From the NCBI GenBank assembly GCA_014529385.2, contig CM043943.1, positions 105,602,855 through 105,666,854 on the forward strand: DNA of 64,000 bases. Direction: 5' to 3'. Source of the DNA: Adiantum capillus-veneris. Taxonomy: Eukaryota; Streptophyta; Polypodiopsida; Polypodiales; Pteridaceae. The notes under the pieces were generated by a model. The model did no database searches. It was not told where the DNA came from and saw only the letters and a program-made list of their open reading frames with translations. The translations under genes were made by a program, and so were the position numbers. This document shows positions 43,140 through 56,450 of the stretch, one piece after another (positions within the stretch are counted from its first letter, which is position 1; the number at the start of each line of letters is the position of its first letter).

Positions 43140-44325
43140 TCAGCTTACATTAATGTCTCTAGTACATGACGGCAAGGGCTGAACGAAATCTTCCACAAAC
43201 ACAACATCCCATGAAATAAGAATACGCTTTGTTTGTGGATGATACAACCTGTAACCTTTACTTTTAGCACTATAACCAACAAAAGTACATTTGACAGCCT
43301 TATCATCCAATTTTTTGCGTTGTGTTTGTGGCACCAAAGCATATGCCAAACAGCCAAAAACACTCATGTGCTCAATAGAAGGCTTTCTATAATGCATGCT
43401 TCATATGGAGTAATAGATTGCAAAGCTTTCGTAGGACACCTGTTTAGTACATAAGTGGCACACATGATGGCCTCAAGCCAAAAAGAATGCGGCAAAGCTT
43501 GACTTTTGACCATACATCGTGCCATTTCCGTAAGTGACTTGTTTTTCCTCTCAGCAATACCATTTTGTTGAGGTGTATAAGGCCTTGTATATTGGTGTTT
43601 TGTCCCACGACTAGCCAAAAATGCATTAAATTCATGAGACATATACTCCCCCTCTCGATCGGAACGGAGGGTTCCCATAGTACATTTCAAGACATTTTTA
43701 GCCATAGCCAGAAATTGTTTAAAGCACATAAAAACTTTGGACTTGCTTTAAGCGGAAATACCCATGAATGCTTGGAGTAATCATCAATGAAAGTCATGAA
43801 GTAAAGGTAATTTTCCAAGGACGGAGTTTGCATGGGCCCACAAATATCAGTATGCACAAGCTGCAACCTGCATGTGGCCCCAACTGAACCATCCTTTGGA
43901 AACTTAGAACGCTGCATTTTACCCAAAATACAACCTTCACAAACATGTTTGATAGGTGCTTTAAGAGGCAGCAAAGAAGCAACCATATCAAATTTCAGCA
44001 AACACAGCAAACTGGCAAAATTCAGATGTCCAAAACGTGCATGCCACAGTTTTGCATCTGAAACAGCCCTTGAATCTGCAACTGCATTTGCAAAATTTTG
44101 TCCACACTTGTCATACAAAGTGAGCTTATACTGCCCATGGCATAAAAGGCCAGATGCAATAATTTCATCACCAAAATTGAAATCATGAATTGTACATCTG
44201 TCATCCATAAATTTGACTACAAGTCCAAGTCTAGTAAGTGGAGATATAGACAAAAGATTCTTCTTGATTCCAGGTACATAAAGTGCATCAACAAGTGTGA
44301 AAGTGCCATTTGCAGCAGTAAGCAC
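43140..44325 (-). pseudogene. Copia GAG-pre-integrase and integrase
   Basis: It starts TLVDALYVPGIKKNLLSIS and CEGCILGKMQRSKFP. The integrase core follows: VHTDICGPM (first Asp), LRSDREGEYMS (second Asp) and NGIAERKNKSLTEMARCM (Glu). Then come LNRCPTKAL and the SVFGCLAYALVPQ, KCTFVGYSAKSKGYRLY tail. Frameshifts fall near 43700 and 43390. Confidence 0.88.
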
Positions 44326-44340
44326 AATCTTTCCAACTTC

Positions 44341-44946
44341 CTAAACCGGATAAGAGGCATTGTTGACACAAGTGACTGAATTCCCATGAGGGACAGACTC
44401 GAGAAAGGTGAACAATTCACGATGTGAGGTAATGTGCTTTGTAGCACCACTGTCAAAATACCACACATGTGCATCTACAGCAAATGACATGCATGCATCA
44501 TGGACAGCAGGACTGTAAGTGCACTCTGCACTAAAAGCCCATTCTACATCAACATCAACAGCATAGTCTTCTTTTGCAGAAGACTCAACGATGGCTGCAT
44601 TTGTAGTGGAACCAGCATTTGCAGTGGAACCACCCTCTTTCTTCTTAGCCTCTTTGGCCTTCAGTTTATGACACTGCTTGATCAAGTGATCATTAGCTTT
44701 ACAATAATGGCAACGTATCTTCTTTTTGCCCTTATCACCAAAATTTCCAGACGAATTGCTGCCAGTAGAAGCATTAGGAACATGTGATTTTTTACTTGCA
44801 GAAGAAACATAAGAACTGGTTGCATTGCCGTTACCACCCTCTTTGAGCAGCAATAAAAGCCTATTCAACTGCACGCTGTCTAGTCCTGTTTTTTTTGGAA
44901 AGTGACTCTTACAACAACAATGTGCATAATGCATCAAACTTGACAA
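44341..44946 (-). pseudogene. Copia gag zinc knuckle and protease
   Basis: A CCHC knuckle CHYCKANDHLIKQC (about 44710-44669) is followed by a Lys/Ala-rich linker and the aspartic protease active site WYFDSGATKHIT (about 44462-44427). It is frameshifted relative to the upstream gag at about 44910-44945. Confidence 0.88.
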
Positions 44947-45556
44947 CTTCAGGATTTCCTTGGGTCATAAGTCTCCAAGTACTAGCAAAAGTTTGGTAAT
45001 CATCTAGTAAGGCATTAAGAAAAGTCTGCACAAGGGAACTGTTTGAAATGACTGCACCTGCAAAAATAAGTTGCTCATTGATATCCTTGACACTAGCATG
45101 GAAAGTTTCCGTATCATCTTCCTCATGCATAATCTTTGACTCTAGCTCTTTACGCAGCAATGCAACTTTTGCCTCATTGTGGCTTGCATAAAGACCAGCC
45201 AGAATATCCCAAGCTTGTTTTGCAAATTTTGTTGAATGAATGTGAGGAGTAATGGTGCACTTCACAGACAATGCAATCAGCGCATGAGCGTGCCCATCCT
45301 TTACATCCCAACGAACTTGTTCTGTTGTAGGCAAAACAACTCTAACAGCAGCAATCCTTGCAGCAAGACTTGTAGCATCCTCAACATCACCTACATTCTT
45401 AGAACTAGGACATACATCAATGCCCTGCACAATATTCCATACGCCCCTTGACACAAGGACATGTTGCATCATGTAAGCCGACATAGGGTAATTGTCCCCA
45501 TCCAATCTATCCTCAGCAGCAAACATTTTGAACACATATGTGTTGTTGTCGGCCAT
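44909..45556 (-). pseudogene. Copia gag N-terminal part
   Basis: ATG at 45556 (MADNNTYVF). It contains a UBN2/retrotran_gag-like region: LDGDNYPMSAYMMQHVLVSR, FAKQAWDILAGLYAS and LVQTFLNALLDDYQTFAS. The open frame ends at a stop just before the knuckle segment. Confidence 0.85.
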
Positions 45557-45884
45557 TGTGAATGCCTGCACATGATGTGTAAATTGTCTGAAAAGAGGAG
45601 AAACAAAGAGGGAACAACCCGTGCTAAATAGCACAAACCATAGAAGACTTTAAGGGACCTGTTATACAGAAAACGACACTCACATAAATTATGCACAAAA
45701 TGACGGAATAGCTTGTACAACACTGCATGTAGTGGAAACGGAAGCCGAAATGAGCTCGAATCAAAAATTATTATTGACCTGCAAATGCTCGCATGAGCTC
45801 ACTAAAACCGGAGAAAGTGAGTAGGCGTGTGCTGGAGCTACCGACGACTAAGCTTAGGAGGTAGCAACCTGCTCTGATACTAAT

Positions 45885-46113
45885 TGTTGGAATTAGGGTT
45901 GCAAGGAAACACACAGCGCTTGGAGAAGACGAAGGAAGCTCAAGGCACACAACAAAGAGTGTAATACTTAGTGTGCAATGGAAAGATAGATAGCCCTAGA
46001 ATGAATGGGTGTATATACAATACACTGGGGAAAAAACCTCCTAAAGAGGGAAAAAATGCCCCGATGGTCCTAAGTGTGTTCACACACATCACTACCACAT
46101 GTATATGGTAACA
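45885..46113 (-). repeat. 5' LTR of copia (229 bp)
   Basis: The ends TGTTACC and CCAACA are defined by comparison with 41011-41240. The primer site sits directly at 45884. Confidence 0.92.
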
Positions 46114-47168
46114 AACAAGATGTGGTGACATCTCATAAATAGGTCGTAAGCACTTCTCATATTTCAAATCAAGATTATGTAATCTCTCTAAAAGATCTAT
46201 TGTTGTTTTTCTATCTTCTGGCACAATACACTTATATTCTATCATCCACTCTTTAATGAATCTAGTGTCGATTTTTGAACGTCCATTCCATTTGATTTTT
46301 TAGAAGTGTCTAAACTCATTGCAAAAGATTGTGAACATTTCTATCAACCAAGCCAAAGCTATTGTGGACAAAAATGATATCGCATCACGATCTTCTTTTA
46401 TTGCGACATTGTAGGCCTCTATTTGATCCCATCTCTCAGCACTAAACCCCAATCAATCAATTCTATTTGAAGCATTCCCTCCTTGGTGAAATCAAACATA
46501 ATATTCCATGGATGAAGGTCATTGTGGATAACTCCTTCTTTGTGTGTTGCACATACTGTAGCTACCAATGCCATGATTATAGATGGCGCATTGTTAATCA
46601 AGCTAGTAATTCTTGCAATTTCTTTGTCCTGTGGTAATTGCTTTGATTTCTTTTTCTTTACTTTTCTCTTGTCTTCTCTCTCATCTGAAGAATGAGGTTT
46701 TAGCATGCCTGCAAAAGTTCCATAAGAGCTTATCAGGCTTTGCATGATGGTCCCAAGGTTTCCTCCATTAAAGATGGGGGATAGCAACCACCATGGATCT
46801 TTGCGAGTATGACCAAGAGCTTGAACTATTCCTGGATGCGCAAAATTGATCGCTGCTTCATGCGCAAAAGATTTGTGTATTCTTGCACGACTTCCAATAA
46901 ATTGTTTAGCACAGTATGTAATGGATGCTAGAAAGTACGAGACACCCTGAACATTACATTCAAAAGTCTCGCCGTATGATCCCTTTCCGAGCCTCTTGCC
47001 TAGCACGAGATCCTCAACAGACACTCTAATCGTCACGTTACATGATGTATTATATATAATCCGCAATAAATGAATTTCCTTGGCAGCTTCTTTAGCAGCA
47101 ACGTCCTCTAATCTGTGCACATCTGTAGATGCTCCTTCGCCGCTTTTGTCTGTTGTAGTGTGTATCAT
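46114..47168 (-). pseudogene. Kinase-like pseudogene abutting the copia 5' LTR
   Basis: A 249-codon frame from ATG 47168 holds a kinase domain. The glycine loop is GKGSYGE, the lysine motif YCAKQF, the helix-C Glu AHEAAINF, the catalytic loop HNDLHPWNIM (HND for HRD) and the metal motif IDWG (DWG for DFG). A charged KRKVKKKKSKQ insert lies between the lobes. Right after DWGLVLRDG the frame stops, and a shifted frame continues the C-lobe (ERWDQIEAYNVAIKEDRDA), hits a stop, and shifts again (DRKTTIDLLERLHNLDLKY) up to the copia LTR at 46113. I do not recognise the subfamily. The open N-half suggests recent decay. It is unrelated in sequence to the CRCK-like gene. Confidence 0.7.
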
Positions 47169-47760
47169 CTTCTGTATTCTCTTCCTGAAATAGGATTGGC
47201 TATCTATTGCTTTTGCTCGCTTGGACTTTTATTTCTCTACTTTACATCTGTCATAGAAGTGATTAATTTTTCATTGTATCCATCTCTGTCGAAAGTTCAC
47301 TGCCAAGGTCATGAGCACACTTGGGTAGATTGCCCATTATACTAAGCCAAAAATGCTTTATGCTTTCTCCATCAGTGCTTAAGATTTTTTTTTCTATTGA
47401 TCTGACAATCTCTTTCACTCGCAACAATCACATCTATATTAAATTAGACAGTGACGATAACACCATCAGAATTTAACATCGGACTCTTTTCTTCACAACT
47501 GAATCGAGAATCTTGGTCGACATTGTTTCTTGCAAAAATGTATGACATTGCGCACATAAGTTTATGTCTGTATTTTTTTTTTTTCAATGTATTCGTTACA
47601 ACAAACTAAATCTCCACGTCAATTAGTAACCGTGAAACATATAAATAACAACATATGCAATCATGACTTAGTGTGAGCCTATATTTTCTGTGGGCTCGAT
47701 GGTGATGAGCACGAGTCAGAAGAACGATCTTCCATCAAAACCTTGTTTATTTATAGGGGC
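47169..47760. other. Unassigned DNA upstream of the kinase-like pseudogene
   Basis: No supported feature. It would contain the former promoter of the minus-strand pseudogene. Confidence 0.5.
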
Positions 47761-50700
47761 ATAGATTCAACGATGACATATGTAATCTAAGTTGCGTATG
47801 TCTCTCAAAGTTTCTTCAAAAGATAGTCAGTGGTGGAAGATGATCAATATAATAAAGTAAACTCACTATACAAATTTAATGATGGCAGATGGAGAGAAAG
47901 TGACGACAGTCCACCAAAGTTTCTTCGAGCGATGGTCAATGCAAAAAAAGAAGTCAATTTTGTGGATGAAGTTACGATGGTTCTAACTAAAGCAAAACCA
48001 ATTACTTTTGGATCTAAACATTGCAGGTTGAATCAAGGAAACAGTCATGTGTCAAAGACTTCTTGAAAGTTCATCAGCATAGTAAGATAAACTCATTATA
48101 CAGATTTAACGATGACGACAGATATAGTCAAAGTGACAATTGTCTATCAAGGTTGCTTTGGAAGATGAGTTAATGGAATAAATCAATCACTTCTTTGAAC
48201 AATGAGAAGCTCAATCGAATCAACAATTATCTACTGAAGATTCCCAAAAAGATCAACTAGAAAAAGTGGAAGAGACACGCACTTTTGGATTCAGAGAAGG
48301 CAGATAAAATCGAGGCAACAATTATCTGTTGAAGACTTTTTAGAAGATGATTAGTATAGCAAAATGAACTCACCATACAATCTAATTGAGCTAACAAATA
48401 TCTACCAAAGCCTCCCATAAAGGTCAATCAGGAAAGTGGAAGAAACGATCACTCCTAGATTTGAAGAACGACAGACAAAATCAAGGTAACGATTATCTGT
48501 CAAAGTCTTTCTAGAAGATGATCAATGTAGCAGAACAAACTCACTATCTGACAGATATAGCCGAAGTGGTGACTAGCTGTCAAAGTCTCTTCGAAAGATG
48601 AGACAATGCAAAAAAAGGAGAGGCTAAGTGTGTGGATAAAATCTTTCTAAAAGCTGGTCAATGCAACAAAATAAGCTCGTTGTATGGATCCAATGATGGC
48701 AGGTATAGCTGAAGTGACGACCGTCTGTTAAAGTTTTTTTGGAAGATAGTAAAGAAAAGATCACTTCCCGATTCAAAGAACGGGAGACAAAATCAAGATA
48801 ACGCTTACTTGTCGAAGTCTTCCTAAAAGATAATAAGCATAGCATAATATAAACTCACCACACGACAGATATAGCCGAAGTGGTGACTATCTATTGAAAT
48901 CTCTTTGGAAGATGAGCCAATGCAAAAAAAAAGAGGCTCGTCGTGTCGATGAAGCAACAATGATTCCAACTGAAGCAAACACATTTATTCTCGGATTTTA
49001 AAAACGGAAGATTAAACCGAGGCAACGGTCATCTGTCGAAGTCTTCCCAAAAGATTATCAAGATAGCAGAATAGGCTCACCATACAAACTCAAGGATGAC
49101 ATATATAGTCGAAGTAACGATTGTTTGTCGAAGTGTCTTTGAACGATGAGTCGATGAATTCAATCGCTCATTGATTTGAACAATGCTAGACCCAATCGTG
49201 TGAATGATTATCTGGCAAAGCTTTCTCAAAAGATTGATCAACAAAGAAAAACGAAATGGATAATTTTGGATTCATGGAACGGGAGACTGAATCAAGGTAA
49301 CGATCCTCTATAAATCAATCATTGGTTTGAGTAATGAGAAGCTCAATCAAATTAATGATTATCTACTGAAGATTTCCAAAAGATCAACTAGCAAAGTGGA
49401 AGAGACACTCACTTCTGGATTCAAAAAACGGCAGATAAAATCAAGGCAACGATTATCTATTGAAGACTTTCCAGAAGATGATTAGCATAGCAGAATGGAC
49501 TCACTGTACGACAAATATAGCCCTAAAAGTCGGATCAATGGAATAAATTGAGAATGGCAATAAATAGATTATCTATCGAAGACTTTCCAGAAGATGATTA
49601 GCATAGCAGAATGGGCTCACTGTACGACATATATAACCGTGAAAGACGAATAAATGGAATAAATTGAGGATTGGTTTGGACAGTGGCAAATCCAATCAAG
49701 CTAAAGAATATCTGCCGAAGCCTCCCAAAAAGGTCAATTAGGAAGTGAAAGAAACAATCACTCCTGGATTCGAAGACGGCAGACAAAATCGAGGTAATGA
49801 CGAAGTCTTTCTAGAAGATGATCAACGTAGCAGAATAAACTAGTTGTACGACAGATATAGCTCAGAAGTGGCGACCATTTGTCGAGTTTCTTCAAAAGAT
49901 GAGATAATGCAAGAAAAGGAGAGGCTAAGCATGTGAATGAAATATTTCCAAAAGCTGGCCAATGCAGCAAAATAAGCTTGTTATATGGATTCAATGATGG
50001 CAGTTATAGCCGAAGTGACGACTGTCTGTCAAAGTTCTTTTGGAAGATAGCAAAGAAACAATCACTTCTTGATTCAAAGAACGGTAGACAAAATCAAGAT
50101 AACGCTTATTTGTTGAATTCTTCCCAGAAGATAATTAGCATAGCTTAATAAACTCACCACATGACAGATATAGCCGAAGTGGTGTCTGTCTGTCAAAGTC
50201 TCTTTGGAAGATGAGTCCATGCAAAGAAAAGAGGCTCGTTGTGTTGATGAATCCATGATGATTCCAACTGAAGCAAAAACCTTTGCTCTTGGATTTGGAT
50301 AACGACAGATTAAACTGAGGCAACAATCACCTGTCGAAGTCTTCCCAAAGGATTATCAAGATAGCAAAATAGACTCACCATACAAATTCAAGGACGATAG
50401 ATATAGCCGAAGTAACAACTGTTTGTTGAAGTGTCTTCAGACGATGAGTTGATGAATTCAATCGTTCATTGGTTTGAAGGACATACCCAATTGAATCACC
50501 AATTATCTGGCAAAGACTCCCCAAAAGATCGATCAACAAAGTGGAAGAAAACAGATACTTTTTTATTCAAGGAATAACAGACTGAATCGAAGTAACGATC
50601 CTCTATCAAAGCCTTCCCACAAGATAATCAATATAAGAAAATAAACTCACTATCTAGATTTGATGATGGCAAATATAGCCAAAATAACGACTGCCTGTCA

Positions 50701-50980
50701 AAATTTCTGTAGAGGATCAATGAACACAGGAGAGGAGAGACTGACTGTGCATATGAAGCCACGAAGATTAAAATCAAAATGAGATTCAGTTTTTAAAGAC
50801 TCTTCAAAAAGCAAGGGAGAAAAGCAAAAGACAAGCCAAGCATAGAGATGAATCAGTAGAGTCTATGAAGGTGAGCGATTCTTGGCTTTGACAATGACAA
50901 ATTTAACTAAATTAGGGATTATTTGTTAAAGTTTCCCTAAAAGTTAGGTCAATAGAGTGGAAGACTTAATCACCTTCAAT
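47761..50980. repeat. Diverged tandem-repeat array with ~1.3 kb higher-order unit
   Basis: A phrase of the type ACGATTATCTGTCGAAGTCT, TTCCAAAAGATGATCAA recurs roughly every 80-150 bp across the whole stretch. Longer blocks recur at a fixed distance of about 1.3 kb. GGAGAGGCTAAG lies at about 48619 and 49917. GAGGCTCGT followed by TGATTCCAACTGAAGCAAA lies at about 48932 and 50229. GCCGAAGTGGTGACT lies at about 48872 and 50169. No conserved open frame spans the units. I do not recognise the family. Confidence 0.75.
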
Positions 50981-51699
50981 ATATATTTCTTCTTCTCTCT
51001 TATGCTAGAAGACATCTCCCATAAAACCCCATTTCTTGATCAATGCCTACATTATTCAGTTTAACGAATGCTCATGCCATAACTCAATTATATATCGCAT
51101 TAATATTTGAATACACCAAAAAAAAATCTTTGAAATGAAAAATTAAAGCTCATTTAAAGTCAAAAGCACAAGGATATTTTGCATGTAGCAATATTGACAT
51201 ATTCTAATTTGTTTTGTATGAGAGTAGCACATCTTAACATGACATATCATATTTAGCTCGAAAGTCAAGTGAGTGATGTTGTCATTCTGTAAATGTACAT
51301 AGCTTTCGTTTTTTTTTCCCGACTCAAAGTCACTAAAAAAGGCAGTCATCATATGTGCCCAATCAATCTGTAACTCATGAATAGTAGTTTCTCACAAATA
51401 TTTTGAAGAAAGCAAGTCTTCGTGCAAACTGGAAACGACAAATTCTGTGAAAAAACCAATCTATCTATAATGAGCATGGCACAAATGCAATAATAGATAA
51501 GCCCAAAATAATAGAACTAGTCAAATCACACAACAATTTGTCGAGCAAGGCAACAATTCACAATAAATTAAAACTCTCATGATTTCACAGTAATACGCAC
51601 AGTCAATCAAACGTTTGTGAAGAGTTGAAATATACCACAACCAAAAGAACGGTCCAGAACGTCACATCTATTTCGTGTCGATTAACTACATATACACTT

Positions 51700-51731
<32 letters not shown>

Positions 51732-52010
51732 CTTGGGCATTCAAAAACGACCACTCTTTGTACTTATTATTCTCATTATTACAAGTTTGTCTTAGCTACT
51801 AGCAATATTGGAGCATGAAGCCAGTCCAACATTCCTCAATGTGACAATAGTTTGTTGAGTTGTTCTTACTTGTCAATTTTGAGCTTAGCAAGAGATTGCA
51901 AGACATTAGGTCTTTTAAGACTGCCAGAAAATTGTCTCCTCTATGCACTTGTGGTCCTCAGTACTATGTTTGCACATTGTTTTCTAATTTGTCTTGATGA
52001 CCCTAAAGAA
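50981..52010. other. AT-rich unassigned DNA with (GT)n
   Basis: It contains (GT)n at 51705-51731. No supported gene. Confidence 0.55.
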
Positions 52011-52016
52011 AATTGT

Positions 52017-52540
52017 TGATTTGATCTCGAGAAGCTTATCACATCTGAAGGGTCAACTATGGAGTTGGATCCAAGAGAGACTTGGAGTGTCTAATTGGAC
52101 AAGCGTTCGCAAAAGAAAGGCAGAAGTAGAGAATACTACTTTCTCATTGTGTTTTTATAGAGTATCACGCTAAACTTTCAAGCCTTTCTACCATCGAAGA
52201 TCGGCTTAGATTTGCCTTTCTAAATGAGCGTCTGTACCAAACCACATTGAGAAGATGGAACAATTGTTCTTCTAACAGAAAAGTTGAGCTCTTTCGAGGA
52301 TATCAATTTCATCTTCATGGGGCACTCGACTGCAATGTACATTATTTTCTACTTTATCTTGATTGCTTTATAGGAAATCGCTAACTTGATCTGGAAAAAG
52401 CTGGTCTCATATGAAGAATCAACTATGGAGTTGAATCTAAAAGAAATTAAGAGTCCCTCATTGGAGAGTCATCCACACAAAAAAAGACAGAGGCAGAAGT
52501 TCAATACTTTTTCAATCTTTTTTGACATGGCATCACAACA
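52017..52540. repeat. Diverged direct duplication, ~370 bp apart
   Basis: TTGATCTCGAGAAGCTTATC, CAACTATGGAGTTGGATC and the following 100 bp (about 52019-52170) recur with many changes at about 52389-52540 (TTGATCTGGAAAAAGCTGG, CAACTATGGAGTTGAATC). Confidence 0.65.
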
Positions 52541-55201
52541 TACGTTTGTCAATGTCTAGTGGATATAGAAGTCGAGAATAATTTGTCGATAGGTCTCTAT
52601 TACTTTTTCGCCTGTTGTATCTACGTTTTTCAGCGAATTGGAAACCGAGATTTGTTGTTTTCCTCCAGCGAAGAAATGAATGACGTCTTGGCTACATGTT
52701 TGGAAGCTGAATACATCACAAGTGTAGCAGCTCATGGTGAGTGTCTTCATAGATTTTTAGCCAGTCGGTCAAACTATTTTCTGTGGCACGAAAGGCCAAC
52801 TATGCAACCACCTTCACAGATTTTAGGCCTTTCTATAATTGAAAACCGGGTTAGATCTACTTTCGTGATTTCTTTCCTGCAACCTGATAATTTGACAGGC
52901 CACTGGGCCTCTCTTTGAGCACTCGCTCGCTAGCATCAAGTGCTTTTGCTATTGTTCATCGTCAATATCATCAAGATTTTCTTTTTGAGTCTCTCGTTTC
53001 TCCAACATTCAGAACGCAAATCAACCCACGATCTACGTCTTGCTGTCTAAAAGAATCTGAAGATGCATCAAAACAACACCGAATCTGGCTTGTCTTCAGA
53101 GGTCATTGTATAGACATGTATCGTTTGAAGCTGTTGAGGTAGTGTGTGTATGTACATTCCATTCAGATAGTGCAAAGGACAACAAATTTGCAGTTGGTAA
53201 TGAGTCTCACTACCTGAGAAACAAGCCAGCCGTCTAGTGTGTGATTGGGAGATCTCGCGGTTGTATGAGGTGTATGATTGCAATAGTTCATACTAAGCAT
53301 CTTCATAGATTTTGAGGCAGGCTCTCAAAGTATATTCTATGGCATAGAAGACAAATTCCACAGTAGTCTCAACAAATTTCAGCCCTTTCCATACTAATCA
53401 ACAATCAGCTTAAATCTACTTTCACACTCTCATCCTTGCAGCTTGGTAATTTGCCAGCCCATCAAGCTTCTCTTTGGCTAGTCCCTCACTGGCTTCAAAT
53501 TCTTTCGTTACTGTCCGTCATTGATATCGTCAAGATTTTTGTTTCTAGCCCTTCATCTCTTTGTCACTGGGAACACAGATCAGCCCCATACCTACCTCTT
53601 GTTCTCCAAAATAATCTAAATATACATCAAAACATCGTTGAAGTTGTCATATCTTTAGAAGTCAGCGTGGCGACATTCATTATTTGAGTCCACTTGAGGC
53701 ATTACGTGTGTGCACATTCCATTTACATAGTGCAAGACACACTCATACAAGCAACAATTTAGCTATAAGAGAGGCCCTTTTTCGAAGACATTGTTGTACA
53801 TTGTGGTCAGATATATATTACATAGCTATGTAGGCAACAGAATGTAATGGTACTCTTCGACCTGTTGACATCCAAGGTGTCTAAAGATAACTAACTGTAG
53901 GTCTTTCCTTTCAATCTGCCACTTTCCTCTATGTCCCTCAAACATAAGCACCGATGACATCAAGTTGATGTTCACATTAGCAGAATCAGAAAGAAAAGTA
54001 GCATTGTCAAGGGCATCTTCTCACTCTTGCTGTGAGATGATGCCAAGAAAAACTTGCTATTTTTCGTCCGTGAAACCACAAGCGTGCAGCTTGCGAAGGA
54101 CTTATTTATCTCATTATGGATATGCCAGCTGGTTAGGAAGACTACTGGCAAGTTATTTTCTTTTAGACCATATCCAGCTATATGATGCCTTTGAAACGTT
54201 TTCGATTGCACCTATTCGTTTGGGCTCAGCCTTCGTGATGGCAAGAAGTTAAATTTTTGGAACTACACCTAAGCCTAGGCTGATTACACTAGGTTCGATG
54301 AGTATTGTAGCTCTTTGATATCTAGCTCTCAATTGGACTCGTACGCATGTTTTACGGCAGACATCTCAGCAGCGGTCACTTTCTTGAGTAGGTACAAAAA
54401 GTTGGGAGACAGCAAGTTTTTGAAACACATTTGCTTGCGCTGCTTACAAAAAGGCAGTCACCTAGGGTTGCAATCGGACAAGGCATTGCAATCGTAAAAA
54501 AAGAGAGTTTTTTCCTTGAGGAAATAGTGAATTTGTAGCACGCCTCCAAAGGCCAGATTGAGAAAGTAGCATTTCCATGCAAATGGTTTAGGAATGCCAA
54601 CAACAAGTCTTCTGCAGCGTTTTTACAAGACTTTCAGTTTGCTAATGTTTTCTGCTTCTGAATCATACCTAGGATTTTTACGCAAGAGTAGCCCTAGCTT
54701 TTATGTTCCATGGCGACAAGGCAGTCCTAATGCTAGTCTGTATACCACATCAACCTCACTGTTTTCCAGTTTCAACCCTTTCTGTCACTAAAGATTGGAT
54801 TAGTTCTATCTTTACGGTCTCTTTTCTGTGATCTGGTGCTTCAGCAAACAATTGAGGCTCTGTTAAAACGCTCCCTCTCTGGAACCAAGTGCTTTCATCA
54901 TTATCCATCATCCTACATCATCAAAATTTTAAATTTCAGCCCTTCATTTCTCTAACAATGGGAATATAGATCAGCCCCATATCTATCTCTTGGTGTTCAA
55001 AAGAATCCCAAAGTACATCGAAACAACTGTGCAGCTTCCTTGTCTTCAAAAATCACTACAACGACATTCATCCTTCAAGTCAGCAGAGTCTCGAGTCATG
55101 GTATTTCATGCATGTACATTCCATTCACAATATCTTAAATAAACACTATGTCAGCAATGGTGCGAGAAGCCTTGAGAAGGTTGCTTCAAACTTTATCTAG
55201 C

Positions 55202-55202
<1 letters not shown>

Positions 55203-55263
<61 letters not shown>
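55203..55263. repeat. (CT)30 in repeat unit 1
   Basis: A 61-bp uninterrupted (TC)n located at the same place within the 1.14 kb repeat unit as the tract at 56350. Confidence 0.95.
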
Positions 55264-55265
<2 letters not shown>

Positions 55266-56345
55266 ATGGCTCTACCGCTCTCTTGTATCTTGTCTCTTGG
55301 AAAAGGAGGAGAAATCACCGTTCATGTTAAACAATCATTAATGCAAGAAATAAACCAGACATCACTAGAAGTGTGAAATCTAGATCCTCAGTATTTCAAT
55401 TCCATTGTAATTGTCAAGATTTGTGTTTTCAGCCTTTCATCTCTTTGACATTGAGAATACAAGTCAGCCACAAATCCACTGCTTAGTGCCCAAACAAATC
55501 TAAACATGCATCAAAACAGCCCCAAAGTTGTCTCGTCTTCAGAAGTCACTGTGGCGCGTTCACTGATTGAGTCTTCTTGAGATATTGCGTCTATGCACAT
55601 CCATTGCAATCATTAAAAAAAGAGATTTTTTTCCTTCAAACTCGAACACGACTGAAATAGCGAATTTATAGCACACCTCAATCGGCTCTGCAGATTGAGA
55701 AAGTAGCATTTCCACGCAGATGGTTTAGGAGCGCCAGCAACAAGTCCTCTACAACGTTTTTTTACAGGACTTGAAGTTTGCTAATGTTTTCTGCTTCTAA
55801 ATCAGACCTAGAATTTTTACGCGATAGCAGCCCTAGTTTTTCTGTTCCATGGCGACAAGGCAGTCCCAATGCTAGTATGTACACCGCGTCATCCTCACTG
55901 TTTTCCAGTTTCAACCCTTTCTATCACTGAAGACTTGATTAGTTCTGCCTTTACGATGTCTTTTCTATGATCTAGTGCTTCAACAAACAACTGAGGCTCT
56001 ATTTGAATGCTCCCTCTCTGGAACCAACTGCTTTCATCACTATCCATCGTCGACATCATCGAGATTTGAAATCTCTACCCTTCATTTCTCTAACAATGGA
56101 AATACATATCAGCCCCATGTCTACCTCCTGGTGTTCAAAAGAATCCCGAAGTACATCGAAACAACCCCGTAGCTTCCTTGTCTTAAGAAATCACCGCAGC
56201 GACATTCATCCTTCAAGTCAACAGAGTCTCGAGTCAAGGTGTTGCATGCAGGTACATTCCATTCACAATGTCTGAAATAAACACTATGTCAACAATGGTG
56301 CGAGAAGCCCTTGAGAAGCTTGCTACCAACCCTATCAAGGGTCAT

Positions 56346-56450
<105 letters not shown>

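Larger units (their letters stand above)
41011..46113 (-). mobile_element. Ty1/copia retrotransposon, nearly complete, inactivated
   Basis: On the minus strand the LTRs lie at 45885-46113 (5') and 41011-41240 (3'), with ends TGTTACC...CCAACA. The primer site at about 45870-45884 reads TTAGTATCAGAGCAGG, a tRNA-Met-type site with one change. The polypurine tract CCAGGGGGGATT lies beside the 3' LTR. Gene order is gag, protease, integrase, RT, RNase H, which defines copia. Frameshifts and stops break the polyprotein into about seven frames. No matching target duplication is seen (AAACG on one side, AACAA on the other). It belongs with the decayed remnant at 8.3-10.5 kb. Confidence 0.92.

Noticed and set aside
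47761..50980. CRISPR-like or coding interpretation of the repeats
   Set aside because: The repeats are diverged, have no regular spacers, and this is a plant nuclear sequence. No frame is conserved between units.
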